Source: Clostridiaceae bacterium Marseille-Q4145
GTDB lineage: Bacteria > Bacillota > Clostridia > Lachnospirales > Lachnospiraceae
Assembly (NCBI GenBank): GCA_018223365.1
Contig: JAGTTP010000002.1
Location: forward strand, 186,001-250,000
Direction: 5' to 3'
DNA length: 64,000 nt
Shown: piece after piece, positions 53,146 through 61,517 of the stretch
How the letters are laid out: every line of letters begins with the position of its first letter
Numbering within the stretch: the stretch's first letter is position 1
The notes under the pieces: model-generated
Databases searched by the model: none
The model's input: only the letters and a program-made list of their open reading frames with translations
Told to the model about the DNA's origin: nothing
Made by a program: the position numbers and the translations under genes

Positions 53146-53838
53146 TTATATATGAAGTACCATTACTTCCCCAATTAACTGCTCTTCCCCCGGATCTACG
53201 GGAATCGCATAGGCTCCTGCCCCGTCTGTGACGGACCGGTATATTCTGGTTATCGGAGCTCCTTCTTTTAATTTCGCCGGAAATGTTCCCACCGGCTCGA
53301 TCCGGTATTCATTAATTCCTCTTTTTTCCATGGGAATAAATCTTGCTGTCTCGCTTCCGCTTCCTGCCATAAAAGGCTTTCCGATAAGATTTTCCTTTGT
53401 AAATCCCTGGAAAAAGATCCATTCCCCGTCCGGCCCCTTCCTGTATTCCCGGAATATAAGACCCGTCGGTCTAGTTCTCACCGCATACACTTCTGCCGGA
53501 AATGCAGTTCTACTGCTTTCTATCTTTCCGGTCAGATATTCATGGGGATATGGATGTCCCCTGCCCGGCTTTCCATAAAGTCTTACATCTGCAACAGGTT
53601 CGTCCGGATTCAGCTGTTTTTTCTCTATCAGAACACTGCAGGAGTGATAATCCGTACTTTCTATCCGTACTCTTGTCACCGATTCCTGTGGTTCCATAAA
53701 AAGATACAATCCTTCGTCTTTTTCTACCGGATGGATTACTCTGCCTTCCACGGAAAACAAAAAACCTTTTTTCCGGATACACTGTCCGGTAAAATCATCC
53801 ACCAGCCGCAGGGCAAACGCCATTCTCATCTGAATCAT
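53146..53838 (-). CDS. Unrecognised CIS-linked protein with beta-sandwich start
   Basis: 230 aa, no membrane segment. Residues about 5-95 (FALRLVDDFTGQCIRKKGFLF, EPQESVTRVRIESTDYHSC) look like a carboxypeptidase-regulatory-type beta sandwich. The rest is beta-rich with GYG-poor, Pro-rich turns and RPTGLIFREYRKGPDGEW. I do not recognise the family. It is tightly placed between the DUF4255 gene and the PAAR-like gene, so a structural or tip-adaptor role is possible. Confidence 0.6.
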   Translation of the reverse strand: MIQMRMAFALRLVDDFTGQCIRKKGFLFSVEGRVIHPVEKDEGLYLFMEPQESVTRVRIESTDYHSCSVLIEKKQLNPDEPVADVRLYGKPGRGHPYPHEYLTGKIESSRTAFPAEVYAVRTRPTGLIFREYRKGPDGEWIFFQGFTKENLIGKPFMAGSGSETARFIPMEKRGINEYRIEPVGTFPAKLKEGAPITRIYRSVTDGAGAYAIPVDPGEEQLIGEVMVLHI

Positions 53839-53850
53839 ATGGGCCTCCTG

Positions 53851-54417
53851 TTACCGCTGTCTCTGGGAAACATCGAATTCGGCTGCTACCACACGCTTGA
53901 AGCTGCGGATTCTTCTGGATGACAGAAGCACCGGAGCCACGCTGAAATAGATTCCCAGCTGATATGGAATGGACAACACCGACCATATCTTCGTCTTTTC
54001 TTCATAACTCATCGGCAGCAATGTAATGGATGCGCTGGTTTCATCATTTTCTGCGGTCTCATAGAGAATCGCATGATCCATCAGAACCTGCATGGCCCGT
54101 CCAAGAATTCGCTGCTCATTTTCCACATTGGACATCATCTGGGATTTGGTATTCATGTACAATGCGAAAAACAGATTCAGAGGCTTCGGCGGATACTGGG
54201 CCTGATTGCCGCGGAGTCTGATCATATCCAGATTCTGATACTCCCGCAATTCCTGAATATCATAGAGATACAGTCCCAGCTGAAAATCTGCATTCTTGTC
54301 TGTCGGTGCCGCAAGGGCAATAGATTCCGGCGACTGGATCAGCTCCGGACAGATATTTTCCCGCAAAAGCTTCAGGACCTCATTACTTACGTCCGAAATG
54401 ATTGAAAAATCTGCCAT
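53851..54417 (-). CDS. CIS tail terminator-like protein (DUF4255/Pvc16 type)
   Basis: 188 aa. DUF4255 pattern: N-terminal helix ISDVSNEVLKLLRENICPEL, LGLYLYDIQELREYQNL, then PPKPLNLFFALYMNTKS and LSIPYQLGIYFSVAPVLLSS. In Pvc/Afp particles the corresponding protein (Pvc16/Afp16) caps the end of sheath and tube. Here it opens the structural gene block, with the membrane-protein genes upstream of it. Confidence 0.88.
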   Translation of the reverse strand: MADFSIISDVSNEVLKLLRENICPELIQSPESIALAAPTDKNADFQLGLYLYDIQELREYQNLDMIRLRGNQAQYPPKPLNLFFALYMNTKSQMMSNVENEQRILGRAMQVLMDHAILYETAENDETSASITLLPMSYEEKTKIWSVLSIPYQLGIYFSVAPVLLSSRRIRSFKRVVAAEFDVSQRQR

Positions 54418-54434
54418 GTCTTTCCCCTCCTCCC

Positions 54435-56102
54435 TTATTCATTTTCTACGGTAAGGAACATCAGCTGATCCGGTTCACTCATCTGATAACATAACCGGTA
54501 TCGGATATTGTCCGCTTCGTATACTTCTTCATAGATGGCTTCCGCCAGATTGATGCCGCCCACTTCCACGTGGCTGCTGTTTCTTGTCACCAGTTCATAG
54601 CTGATACTGCTGAATGCTGTTGGAACGGTGAATCGTACCCTCTCAATGGCAACACATTCCTGAAGATTGGTAGCGCCGTTCTCCGGCGTCATCTCATATC
54701 CTTCCAGAAACTTTAAATCCAGATCGTTGTCATAAGTAGTCACTGCGGTAATTGTAATTTTGCTTTTATCCAGAGTGCTTTCCGGCTGCCATTCCTCATC
54801 GCTTAGATAATAGTATGCGTAATAGCGGTTACCTGCCGGAAGGCTCTCCATAAGTTCCTGTTCTTTCGTTTTCTTTTCTGTGGCGGTGCTCCCTGTTTCT
54901 GAAGTGGTTCCTTCAGTGGTCCCGGCAGCAGCATCCGTCTCATCCAGCTTACTTTCTTCTGTCTCCGCCAGCGTCTCCCCGTCTTCATCCGGAAGATACC
55001 ATCCGGTTCCTTCTGCGGAATCTGTACCGGAGAGCTTTAACTCCACCAGGCAGTCTGCTCTCAAAATCACTTTATTTTTCTCATAGAGAAAACTGGTCTC
55101 TCCCTCGCTGTAATAGACAATGGGTGTCTCTTTCAACATCACTTCCGCATCTTCCAGCGAGAGGCCCAGAAGAGATTCATACTGAATATGATCCCTGGCA
55201 AACTGTCCTTCGAAGAGTTCTCTTCCGGAAGAAGCATACCGAATGCCTTTTCCCTGCTCCCGGCCCATATAGAACTCTCCCTCATATTTCTTGATGCCGG
55301 AATCGTAATAGCTGGTTCCCTGTCCATGGTAGGCACCGCTCTGGAAGTTTCCTTCATAGATCATGATGCCTTGTTCATTGTAGAGTACCCCTTCCCCGTT
55401 AAAGGCTCCGTTTTCAAAAGTGCCTTCATACTGCACGGTTTTATCCGGATAATACAGGATGCCGTCACCGGAAAACTGATTGTCTGCGAATTTTCCGGTA
55501 TACTGCGGATTGCCGTCTGCGTTATACAAAGTTCCGGTTCCACTGAATTTATTATTTTCAAAAGAACCTTCATAAATTTTCAGTCCGTCCTGGTTCCATA
55601 AAGTTCCACTTCCACTGCACACACCAGCTTTAATGTCTCCTGTATAGACCACTTCCCCATTGGCTGCCCGAATGTTTGCTTTTCCTGTATAATCTCCTAA
55701 ATCCATATCATCGTAGTCATAATAGACGGTAGTGATAAGGTTTGAAGTAGCAGTGGTATCAGATACCGGCGCTGCAATCCAGTTGAAGTAGATAAAGACT
55801 GCCGCGCATCCTGCCAGTATCAGAAAGTAGACCAGCATCTTGGAGATCCAGAACCGTCCGACGGTAAAGTAATCTTCCGGGGATTTTGCCTCCCCGTTTA
55901 AGATCTTCCGCACCTTGGCATTGATCGGTGCTACCAGTCTGGAGGTAATAATATTGACATTGAAAATCTGCTGTACCCGGCGAACCACTCTCTGGAAGGG
56001 ATTCATAACTGCCGTACGCAGTCTCAAGAACGCCTTTCCGAGAAGCTGAAAAGCATAAGATCCTTTCATGCCGCGGAATATCTGCATAATTAGATTTCCC
56101 AT
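54435..56102 (-). CDS. MORN-repeat single-pass membrane protein
   Basis: 555 aa. A basic cytosolic N-terminus (1-85) precedes one membrane segment at about 88-110 (LVYFLILAGCAAVFIYF). The outside part starts with about seven MORN-type repeats (residues about 135-320; examples YEGSFENNKFSGTGTLYN and YEGNFQSGAYHGQGTSYY). A Thr/Glu-rich low-complexity stretch (about 400-440) and a C-terminal domain follow. MORN repeats usually mediate protein or lipid contacts. A role in holding or guiding the CIS at the envelope is inferred from its place between the DUF4255 gene and the HAMP gene. Confidence 0.8.
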   Translation of the reverse strand: MGNLIMQIFRGMKGSYAFQLLGKAFLRLRTAVMNPFQRVVRRVQQIFNVNIITSRLVAPINAKVRKILNGEAKSPEDYFTVGRFWISKMLVYFLILAGCAAVFIYFNWIAAPVSDTTATSNLITTVYYDYDDMDLGDYTGKANIRAANGEVVYTGDIKAGVCSGSGTLWNQDGLKIYEGSFENNKFSGTGTLYNADGNPQYTGKFADNQFSGDGILYYPDKTVQYEGTFENGAFNGEGVLYNEQGIMIYEGNFQSGAYHGQGTSYYDSGIKKYEGEFYMGREQGKGIRYASSGRELFEGQFARDHIQYESLLGLSLEDAEVMLKETPIVYYSEGETSFLYEKNKVILRADCLVELKLSGTDSAEGTGWYLPDEDGETLAETEESKLDETDAAAGTTEGTTSETGSTATEKKTKEQELMESLPAGNRYYAYYYLSDEEWQPESTLDKSKITITAVTTYDNDLDLKFLEGYEMTPENGATNLQECVAIERVRFTVPTAFSSISYELVTRNSSHVEVGGINLAEAIYEEVYEADNIRYRLCYQMSEPDQLMFLTVENE

Positions 56103-56127
56103 TCTGCCTTCTCCTCCATCCGGTTAC

Positions 56128-58800
56128 TTAGTTTTTCTTCTGCAAATCCTCGCATCGGAAAATGTAATACTTCGCTGCCATATCTTTTGGATTTTCCCTC
56201 AAGACACAGGCAAGCAGGTTCTTTGCCTCGTAATAGAAGCCTTTTTCGTAGAGTTCCATGGCCTTGTCAAAGGCGTGCTGTGTCTGTTTTACCAGCCGGA
56301 TCTCTTCTCCGCTTCTGTCGTCATAAATATCATAAAGTCCTGTTACCAGACTGCCGTCTTCCAGACGTCCAATATAACGGCCTGCATAGGAATCTTTGTT
56401 TGCCATTCGCTCATAGGCTGCTTCCGTAATGAGCAGACGGCTTCCCATGCTCCGTAAGAATTTTCCATTGCTTAACAGCTGCTCAAATTCCGGTGCAATC
56501 ACTGCCGGGATATACCGTTCCTCATCTCCACAGATACCAAAATATACTTCCGTCTGATCCATGACAAAGACAACGTTCAACTGTTCTTCCGGTCCATAGA
56601 GGCGGTTATCCGCGTCCATCCTTGCCAGGATTGTCAGCGCGGTTACTGCAGCGGAATCCGCTCCGTTCTGGCACACCAGCATCATGCTCTGCAGGTTGGC
56701 ATCATCCACAATGGAAATAATATTATTCTGCTGGGCAAACCGGTTGACTGTATTGAAGAACCGGTTCATAAGAGCCTCTGTCTGATTCAACGGAAGGGAG
56801 TCTTCCAGGTAAAGCCGTACATTCAGCACGGCGAAATTGCCTTTGACATTGCTTCCGAGGGTCAGAGATCCCAAATTATCTTTTCCAAGAAGACCGATGA
56901 TACTGGGCGGTACGAACCGGTAATAAGTTTCACTCATACGCTCCAGATTGAGAATCTGTACGTCAATATCATCTGCCATCTTATTAAATACCTGTGCAAT
57001 TCCTGTCAGTTCATCCTCCGATGTACTGGTAATCCGAATGCTCCGGTCTCCATCTGCAAAAAGCTGCATTTCCCGCTTCATCTCTCCTAACGGGAACAGA
57101 ATCTGATAGAACAGCAGCATCATGAGCACCATGACAATCAGCAGGAATGCCACACTCACTATAGTGAAATCTTTAATGTAGGTGGCGGTATAAGCCGCAA
57201 TGTTGGCAGCATAGATACCTGTTTCCAGCAGGTAGACAGTCTCACCGGAAAGTCCTCCCACCGGGGTAATACATACCATGCGCTCTCCCAGTTGATCATG
57301 AATGGTTCCCGTAACCGATTCTCCGGTCAACGCCGCTCTCCGGTAAAGCTGTTCCGCCGGAAGATTCATCAGAATCTCACAGGGATAAAAACATGGGCTG
57401 TTTTTGTCAACGCCAATATATAAATCTCCATTTTCATAGTAAATCACTCTGGTATAGAGTTCACGGGTTGCCAGCTGCTGGCTCAAATAGGAATAAGCTT
57501 CCCCTGAATAATCGTAAGGATATTCAATCTCGTTAAAGGACTCCTGTCCGAACAGAGCCGCCAGCATGTTGCCCTCGTCAATGGTCTGTTTTACAAAGTT
57601 CTCATCAATAGCGCCCTTGTAATACTGGAAGGAAACTGCTCCAAACAGCGCCATGGTGATGAAAAGAAGCGGGATCGTCGCACTTAACAGCCGTTCCATA
57701 ATGGTATGTCCGCCCCGGATAGCGCTTGTGAAAACCACCGCAAACCCAAAGATCACCAGAATTACCGCCGCATAGACTGCCCACTGGCGGAGGATTTCCA
57801 GGATCATGGCCGTAATGCCATACCGGAAAGCGCTGATCACATGGCCGTTTCCATCCTGGCAGACCAGAAAATGAAATCCGTCATCCTGCCCACTCTTCAC
57901 CAGTGCGGTAAAGGTGTTAAGTCCCGACATGGACATGAGCACCACATCTCCTGGTGTGTACAGATTGGAGCCGCCAAAAGGACTGCTGCCGCTTAACACG
58001 GTTTCCTCCGATCCATCCTCCAGATTGAGCCTTATGATATTTCCGGTCTCATACTCTCCAAAATAGACATAACCACTTTCCGCATAGGAGATGAAGGAAG
58101 GATACATAAGCGTGTCCACCGTCCGGGCCGGATACACTTCATATACCCGTTCCTCGCTGGCACAGTAGATCTTACCGGAATCGGAAATATAGACCAGGTT
58201 TGTGCCGTTTCCAATCGCTTTATAAATTCCTTCTCCCGTTCTCATGGGATAGGTTCTTTCGTTTTTCAGTGACAGGGTATCTTCCAGCACGGAACCAAAT
58301 TCATAATTTTTTCTAATCGCTTTGGTTTCTTTTTCATCGGTTCCGATAACGGTGATGGTACTGCCGGATGCATTGACCCATCCATAACGGATTCCGTCTT
58401 CATTATCCAGCGAAAAAATCTTTCTCTGCTGTCCGTACAGACGGTCGAAATCGATGACCATCAGCTCCTGTCCCAGAACCATTCCGTCATACCGGTCAAC
58501 TTTATCCCGCAGGACGTAGACATATTTTTCCCCGGCGGTCACTCCCAGAATCTGATACATGGCATCTTTGCGTTCCGTGCGGAATTTTAAATGCCCGTTA
58601 ATTGTTCCATTTTGCTTCAGTCTGGCGATGACGGTACTGTTCCCATCATTCCATGCAGCAATGGTTCCTCCGTTCTGTGCCGTACAGAAGGTCAAAAGCG
58701 AATCCATGGATACAGTACTTCTTCCAATTCCCCGATACCCGGCCACCACTCCGGCAATTATCAGTGCGATCAGCAATATAGTCCTGAATACTTTTTTCAT
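56128..58800 (-). CDS. HAMP membrane protein with degenerate class III cyclase domain
   Basis: 890 aa. TM near the N-terminus, an extracytoplasmic beta-propeller-like region (about 30-330), further TMs at about 355-380 and 390-415, a second outside domain (about 420-590) and a TM at about 600-625. A HAMP-like stretch (FPLGEMKREMQLFADGDRSI) follows. The next region (about 690-840) has the outline of a class III nucleotide cyclase: RFVPPSIIGLLGK, a later VYFGICGDEERYIP and LLITEAAYERM. The metal Asp motif reads LNVRLY and the NxxSR-type motif is lost, so it is probably inactive. The end is TPR-like helical (KGFYYEAKNLLACVLRENP). Start at MKKVFRTILL after AAAGGAG. It may sense an external signal for the CIS. 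Confidence 0.7.
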   Translation of the reverse strand: MKKVFRTILLIALIIAGVVAGYRGIGRSTVSMDSLLTFCTAQNGGTIAAWNDGNSTVIARLKQNGTINGHLKFRTERKDAMYQILGVTAGEKYVYVLRDKVDRYDGMVLGQELMVIDFDRLYGQQRKIFSLDNEDGIRYGWVNASGSTITVIGTDEKETKAIRKNYEFGSVLEDTLSLKNERTYPMRTGEGIYKAIGNGTNLVYISDSGKIYCASEERVYEVYPARTVDTLMYPSFISYAESGYVYFGEYETGNIIRLNLEDGSEETVLSGSSPFGGSNLYTPGDVVLMSMSGLNTFTALVKSGQDDGFHFLVCQDGNGHVISAFRYGITAMILEILRQWAVYAAVILVIFGFAVVFTSAIRGGHTIMERLLSATIPLLFITMALFGAVSFQYYKGAIDENFVKQTIDEGNMLAALFGQESFNEIEYPYDYSGEAYSYLSQQLATRELYTRVIYYENGDLYIGVDKNSPCFYPCEILMNLPAEQLYRRAALTGESVTGTIHDQLGERMVCITPVGGLSGETVYLLETGIYAANIAAYTATYIKDFTIVSVAFLLIVMVLMMLLFYQILFPLGEMKREMQLFADGDRSIRITSTSEDELTGIAQVFNKMADDIDVQILNLERMSETYYRFVPPSIIGLLGKDNLGSLTLGSNVKGNFAVLNVRLYLEDSLPLNQTEALMNRFFNTVNRFAQQNNIISIVDDANLQSMMLVCQNGADSAAVTALTILARMDADNRLYGPEEQLNVVFVMDQTEVYFGICGDEERYIPAVIAPEFEQLLSNGKFLRSMGSRLLITEAAYERMANKDSYAGRYIGRLEDGSLVTGLYDIYDDRSGEEIRLVKQTQHAFDKAMELYEKGFYYEAKNLLACVLRENPKDMAAKYYIFRCEDLQKKN

Positions 58801-58816
58801 AAGTACAACACTCCTT

Positions 58817-59707
58817 TTATTCCCCATCGCCCAAATAGACATTGCCGATGTATTCAATACCGTTATAACTTACATTACTCTCATATGCCTTCCGGACTTT
58901 CCAGCGGGTTCTGATCTGTCCTCCCGCATAAATGAGGGTAACCAGCACCAGGATCGTCAGAAACGCTGTCATGGCATTTCTGAACAGGAAATTCCGGACT
59001 CTGCGGAAGCGGCTCCGAAACCACCAGAGAATTCCTCTCATCTCCACAGGTTTATCCGCCATACTGCGGATTGTGGCGATAATGGAACCAAAGGAAGTGA
59101 ATCCGGTCGTCCGCATTTTCATATCAAACAGCCGTAAATCTCCGGGATAACCATCCCTTGATTCATAACGTCCCTTATAGTTCAGTTCCAGAATGCCAAA
59201 TGCCTTTTCCGCTGCTGCGAGAAAATACTCCGCCTCTTCTGTTCCTTCTTTCAGTTCTGCGAAATCCATAAAATAATTAAACTGAATTCCGCCGTCCCTT
59301 GTAACATTAATATTTCTGTCATGAAGAAGCAGGATTCCCAGATCAGCGTCTGCCCCGGATTCCGCACAGGCTGCAATAAGGTTTAATGCTGCCCTCTTAC
59401 ACTGTACAAATTCTGCCAGATACACTCCGCCCAGAAGGGACAGGAGATTTTCGTGATAATAGCGGAACACCAGATTCAGCCTGCTCTCATAGACAAAGGA
59501 TCCTAAAAAATCCTGATTGGAGAAGAACAGACGTCCTGTATTCAGTTTTTCCGTCACCGTCTTTCTGACAGCTGCATCGCGAATGGCAATCACGGTATAG
59601 AACACTCCCGTCTCTCCGGAAAGGTCCGTACATACGTAGATATCATTCACCTGATTCTGAAGAACGGTTCTCACCGTCTCCAGCTCCATACCCAACGCTG
59701 GAATCAT
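58817..59707 (-). CDS. Unrecognised CIS-linked protein with one C-terminal TM
   Basis: 296 aa. Residues 1-235 are cytosolic-looking, one membrane segment lies at about 242-262 (FLTILVLVTLIYAGG), and a short outside tail follows. The stretch LGILLLHDRNINVTRDGGIQ then FNYFMDF faintly recalls the catalytic-loop and DFG region of a protein kinase with key residues missing, so a pseudokinase is possible but weak. It lies between the HAMP protein and the 595-aa protein genes and is probably part of the same membrane assembly. Confidence 0.6.
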   Translation of the reverse strand: MIPALGMELETVRTVLQNQVNDIYVCTDLSGETGVFYTVIAIRDAAVRKTVTEKLNTGRLFFSNQDFLGSFVYESRLNLVFRYYHENLLSLLGGVYLAEFVQCKRAALNLIAACAESGADADLGILLLHDRNINVTRDGGIQFNYFMDFAELKEGTEEAEYFLAAAEKAFGILELNYKGRYESRDGYPGDLRLFDMKMRTTGFTSFGSIIATIRSMADKPVEMRGILWWFRSRFRRVRNFLFRNAMTAFLTILVLVTLIYAGGQIRTRWKVRKAYESNVSYNGIEYIGNVYLGDGE

Positions 59708-59729
59708 CTGTTCTCACCTGCTTCTTTCG

Positions 59730-61517
59730 TTATTCTTCCGTCTTCTTCTGCGACACAATCATAAATGCATGTGTAAATATCTCCGGATGTGCCAGTGCTT
59801 CCACTTTGATCTCATAGACACCTTCCTGGGCGGGAGCGGTATAGACACCATTGTTGTCTATCTTGCCGCCTTCCGGATCAAGCAGCGTATAAGTCAAGGT
59901 CTCCTCCGGCATATTGATAAATACCGGATTGATGTGAACACTGCTTTTCGGTGAAAGAACCATGGTATCCGGCTGTATCATAATGCATCCCTTCTGGTCT
60001 TTCTGACTGTAGACTCTCTGCTCCAGGTCCTCCGGCTTATACGCATACCAGCGGATCCGAAGTCCGATCTTTCCCATTTTGCTTCTGGGCCGCACACCTA
60101 CGATAAAGGTTCCTCTCTCCGGCAAAATCTTGATTGCCTGATCCAGTTCAAATACCTTTTCATCCGTCACCGTACTGTCTGAAGCAAAGATACTTCCGTC
60201 TCCCAGGATAATAGACTCCCGGTCACTGCTGCTGATATTATCCCGGCTGATATATTCCACACCGATCTCCACACATACAGGACCGTTTCCCAGTCCATGC
60301 ATAATCTCATCGGAAAAATATACTTTTCCCATCTCTCCGCCATTTCCAAGAGACATCTCGAAGACGCCGCTGGAATTGATACGCCGTTCTTTCTCTGAAT
60401 GATAGCTTCCCTGCTCCTGTATCCGGACTTCCGATACCGGAAGCTGTCCCTGACAGGAAGATTCCGGAACCAGATATTCATGAAGCTGCTCAAGAATCAT
60501 CAGCTGCTCAGCGCTGCTCACATACTGGTCAAAGGGTGGTCTTCCCACCTCATCAATCATGGAATGATGATCAGACCGAATCAGATGAATCTCCGCAATG
60601 AACAGCTTTTCATCATAGGTACGATCCAGATCCACATCCAGGGTTCCCTGATAACTGGTCTTTCTTACATGTTCCAGAACCGAATCCTGCACCGGAGTCA
60701 CTTTCATGCTTTGAGCTTCCGCCGATTCCTCCGATCCGGTTCCCACAACCTGGATATCCTGAAAATCAAGCAGCAGTTCCTCTCCACTGAAAATGTAATC
60801 TTCCGGTCGGAAGGACTGTTCCAGAATGACTTTCTTTCCATATTCCAGACTGACATTTTCTGCCCGGATCACTGTCTGTTCCGGTTTCATCCTATCTGCC
60901 GTTACCTTGCAGGAAAAAGAAAATACAGAAGGCGTATGGCTGATTTTCCTGATCTCTGTCCTGCCCTTCAACACGGTCTGCGGAGTGATAAAAGCAGGCA
61001 GATACTGGATCACCTGAATGTCCTGATCCTGATAGAGCACCGCTGAAGTCAGATAACGGTCCTCCGTCTTCGTATCTCTGATACAGTCTTTTCTGTCAAG
61101 CAGATACAAACGGTACTGTTCTTTCGTACTGTTGTACTTTCTTCCGTCTTCTTCTGTATCCATCACTGCATAGACCGGTTCGGTTCCCTTTTCCTCATAG
61201 GCAATTCCCAGACAGATCGTATCGGTCTTCAGACTGCTGTATCCTTCAATCGTGGATAATTTCAGCACCTGCGTCCTTGGAACCACAATCTCCCTTCCCG
61301 CTGCATCAAGGGCCATACCGGACTGCAGAATGATGGAAGAGTCATCAGCTGCCACCACATCCAGTCCATAGACGATGCCGACTCCATGCAGAACCCGGTT
61401 GATCAGTCTTCTTTTGTTATTTATGTAATCCTGCTCATTCTGAAAATCCTTTGATGTCAGCAGTTTTCCATAATAATAATTGTTCCGTTCAAAGGAATAA
61501 TATTTTCGGTTCATCAT
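59730..61517 (-). CDS. CIS-associated protein with conserved N-terminal YYYGKLL domain
   Basis: 595 aa, no membrane segment. The N-terminus (FERNNYYYGKLLTSKDFQNE, then HGVGIVYGLDV, LDAAGREIVV) is a module I have seen repeatedly in extracellular CIS loci. The middle is beta-rich. The C-terminal about 90 residues resemble an Ig-like domain (VHINPVFINMPEETLTYTLL). A baseplate-attached or fibre-like role is likely, but the family function is not known to me. It overlaps the stop of the upstream surface-protein gene by four bases. Confidence 0.7.
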   Translation of the reverse strand: MMNRKYYSFERNNYYYGKLLTSKDFQNEQDYINNKRRLINRVLHGVGIVYGLDVVAADDSSIILQSGMALDAAGREIVVPRTQVLKLSTIEGYSSLKTDTICLGIAYEEKGTEPVYAVMDTEEDGRKYNSTKEQYRLYLLDRKDCIRDTKTEDRYLTSAVLYQDQDIQVIQYLPAFITPQTVLKGRTEIRKISHTPSVFSFSCKVTADRMKPEQTVIRAENVSLEYGKKVILEQSFRPEDYIFSGEELLLDFQDIQVVGTGSEESAEAQSMKVTPVQDSVLEHVRKTSYQGTLDVDLDRTYDEKLFIAEIHLIRSDHHSMIDEVGRPPFDQYVSSAEQLMILEQLHEYLVPESSCQGQLPVSEVRIQEQGSYHSEKERRINSSGVFEMSLGNGGEMGKVYFSDEIMHGLGNGPVCVEIGVEYISRDNISSSDRESIILGDGSIFASDSTVTDEKVFELDQAIKILPERGTFIVGVRPRSKMGKIGLRIRWYAYKPEDLEQRVYSQKDQKGCIMIQPDTMVLSPKSSVHINPVFINMPEETLTYTLLDPEGGKIDNNGVYTAPAQEGVYEIKVEALAHPEIFTHAFMIVSQKKTEE

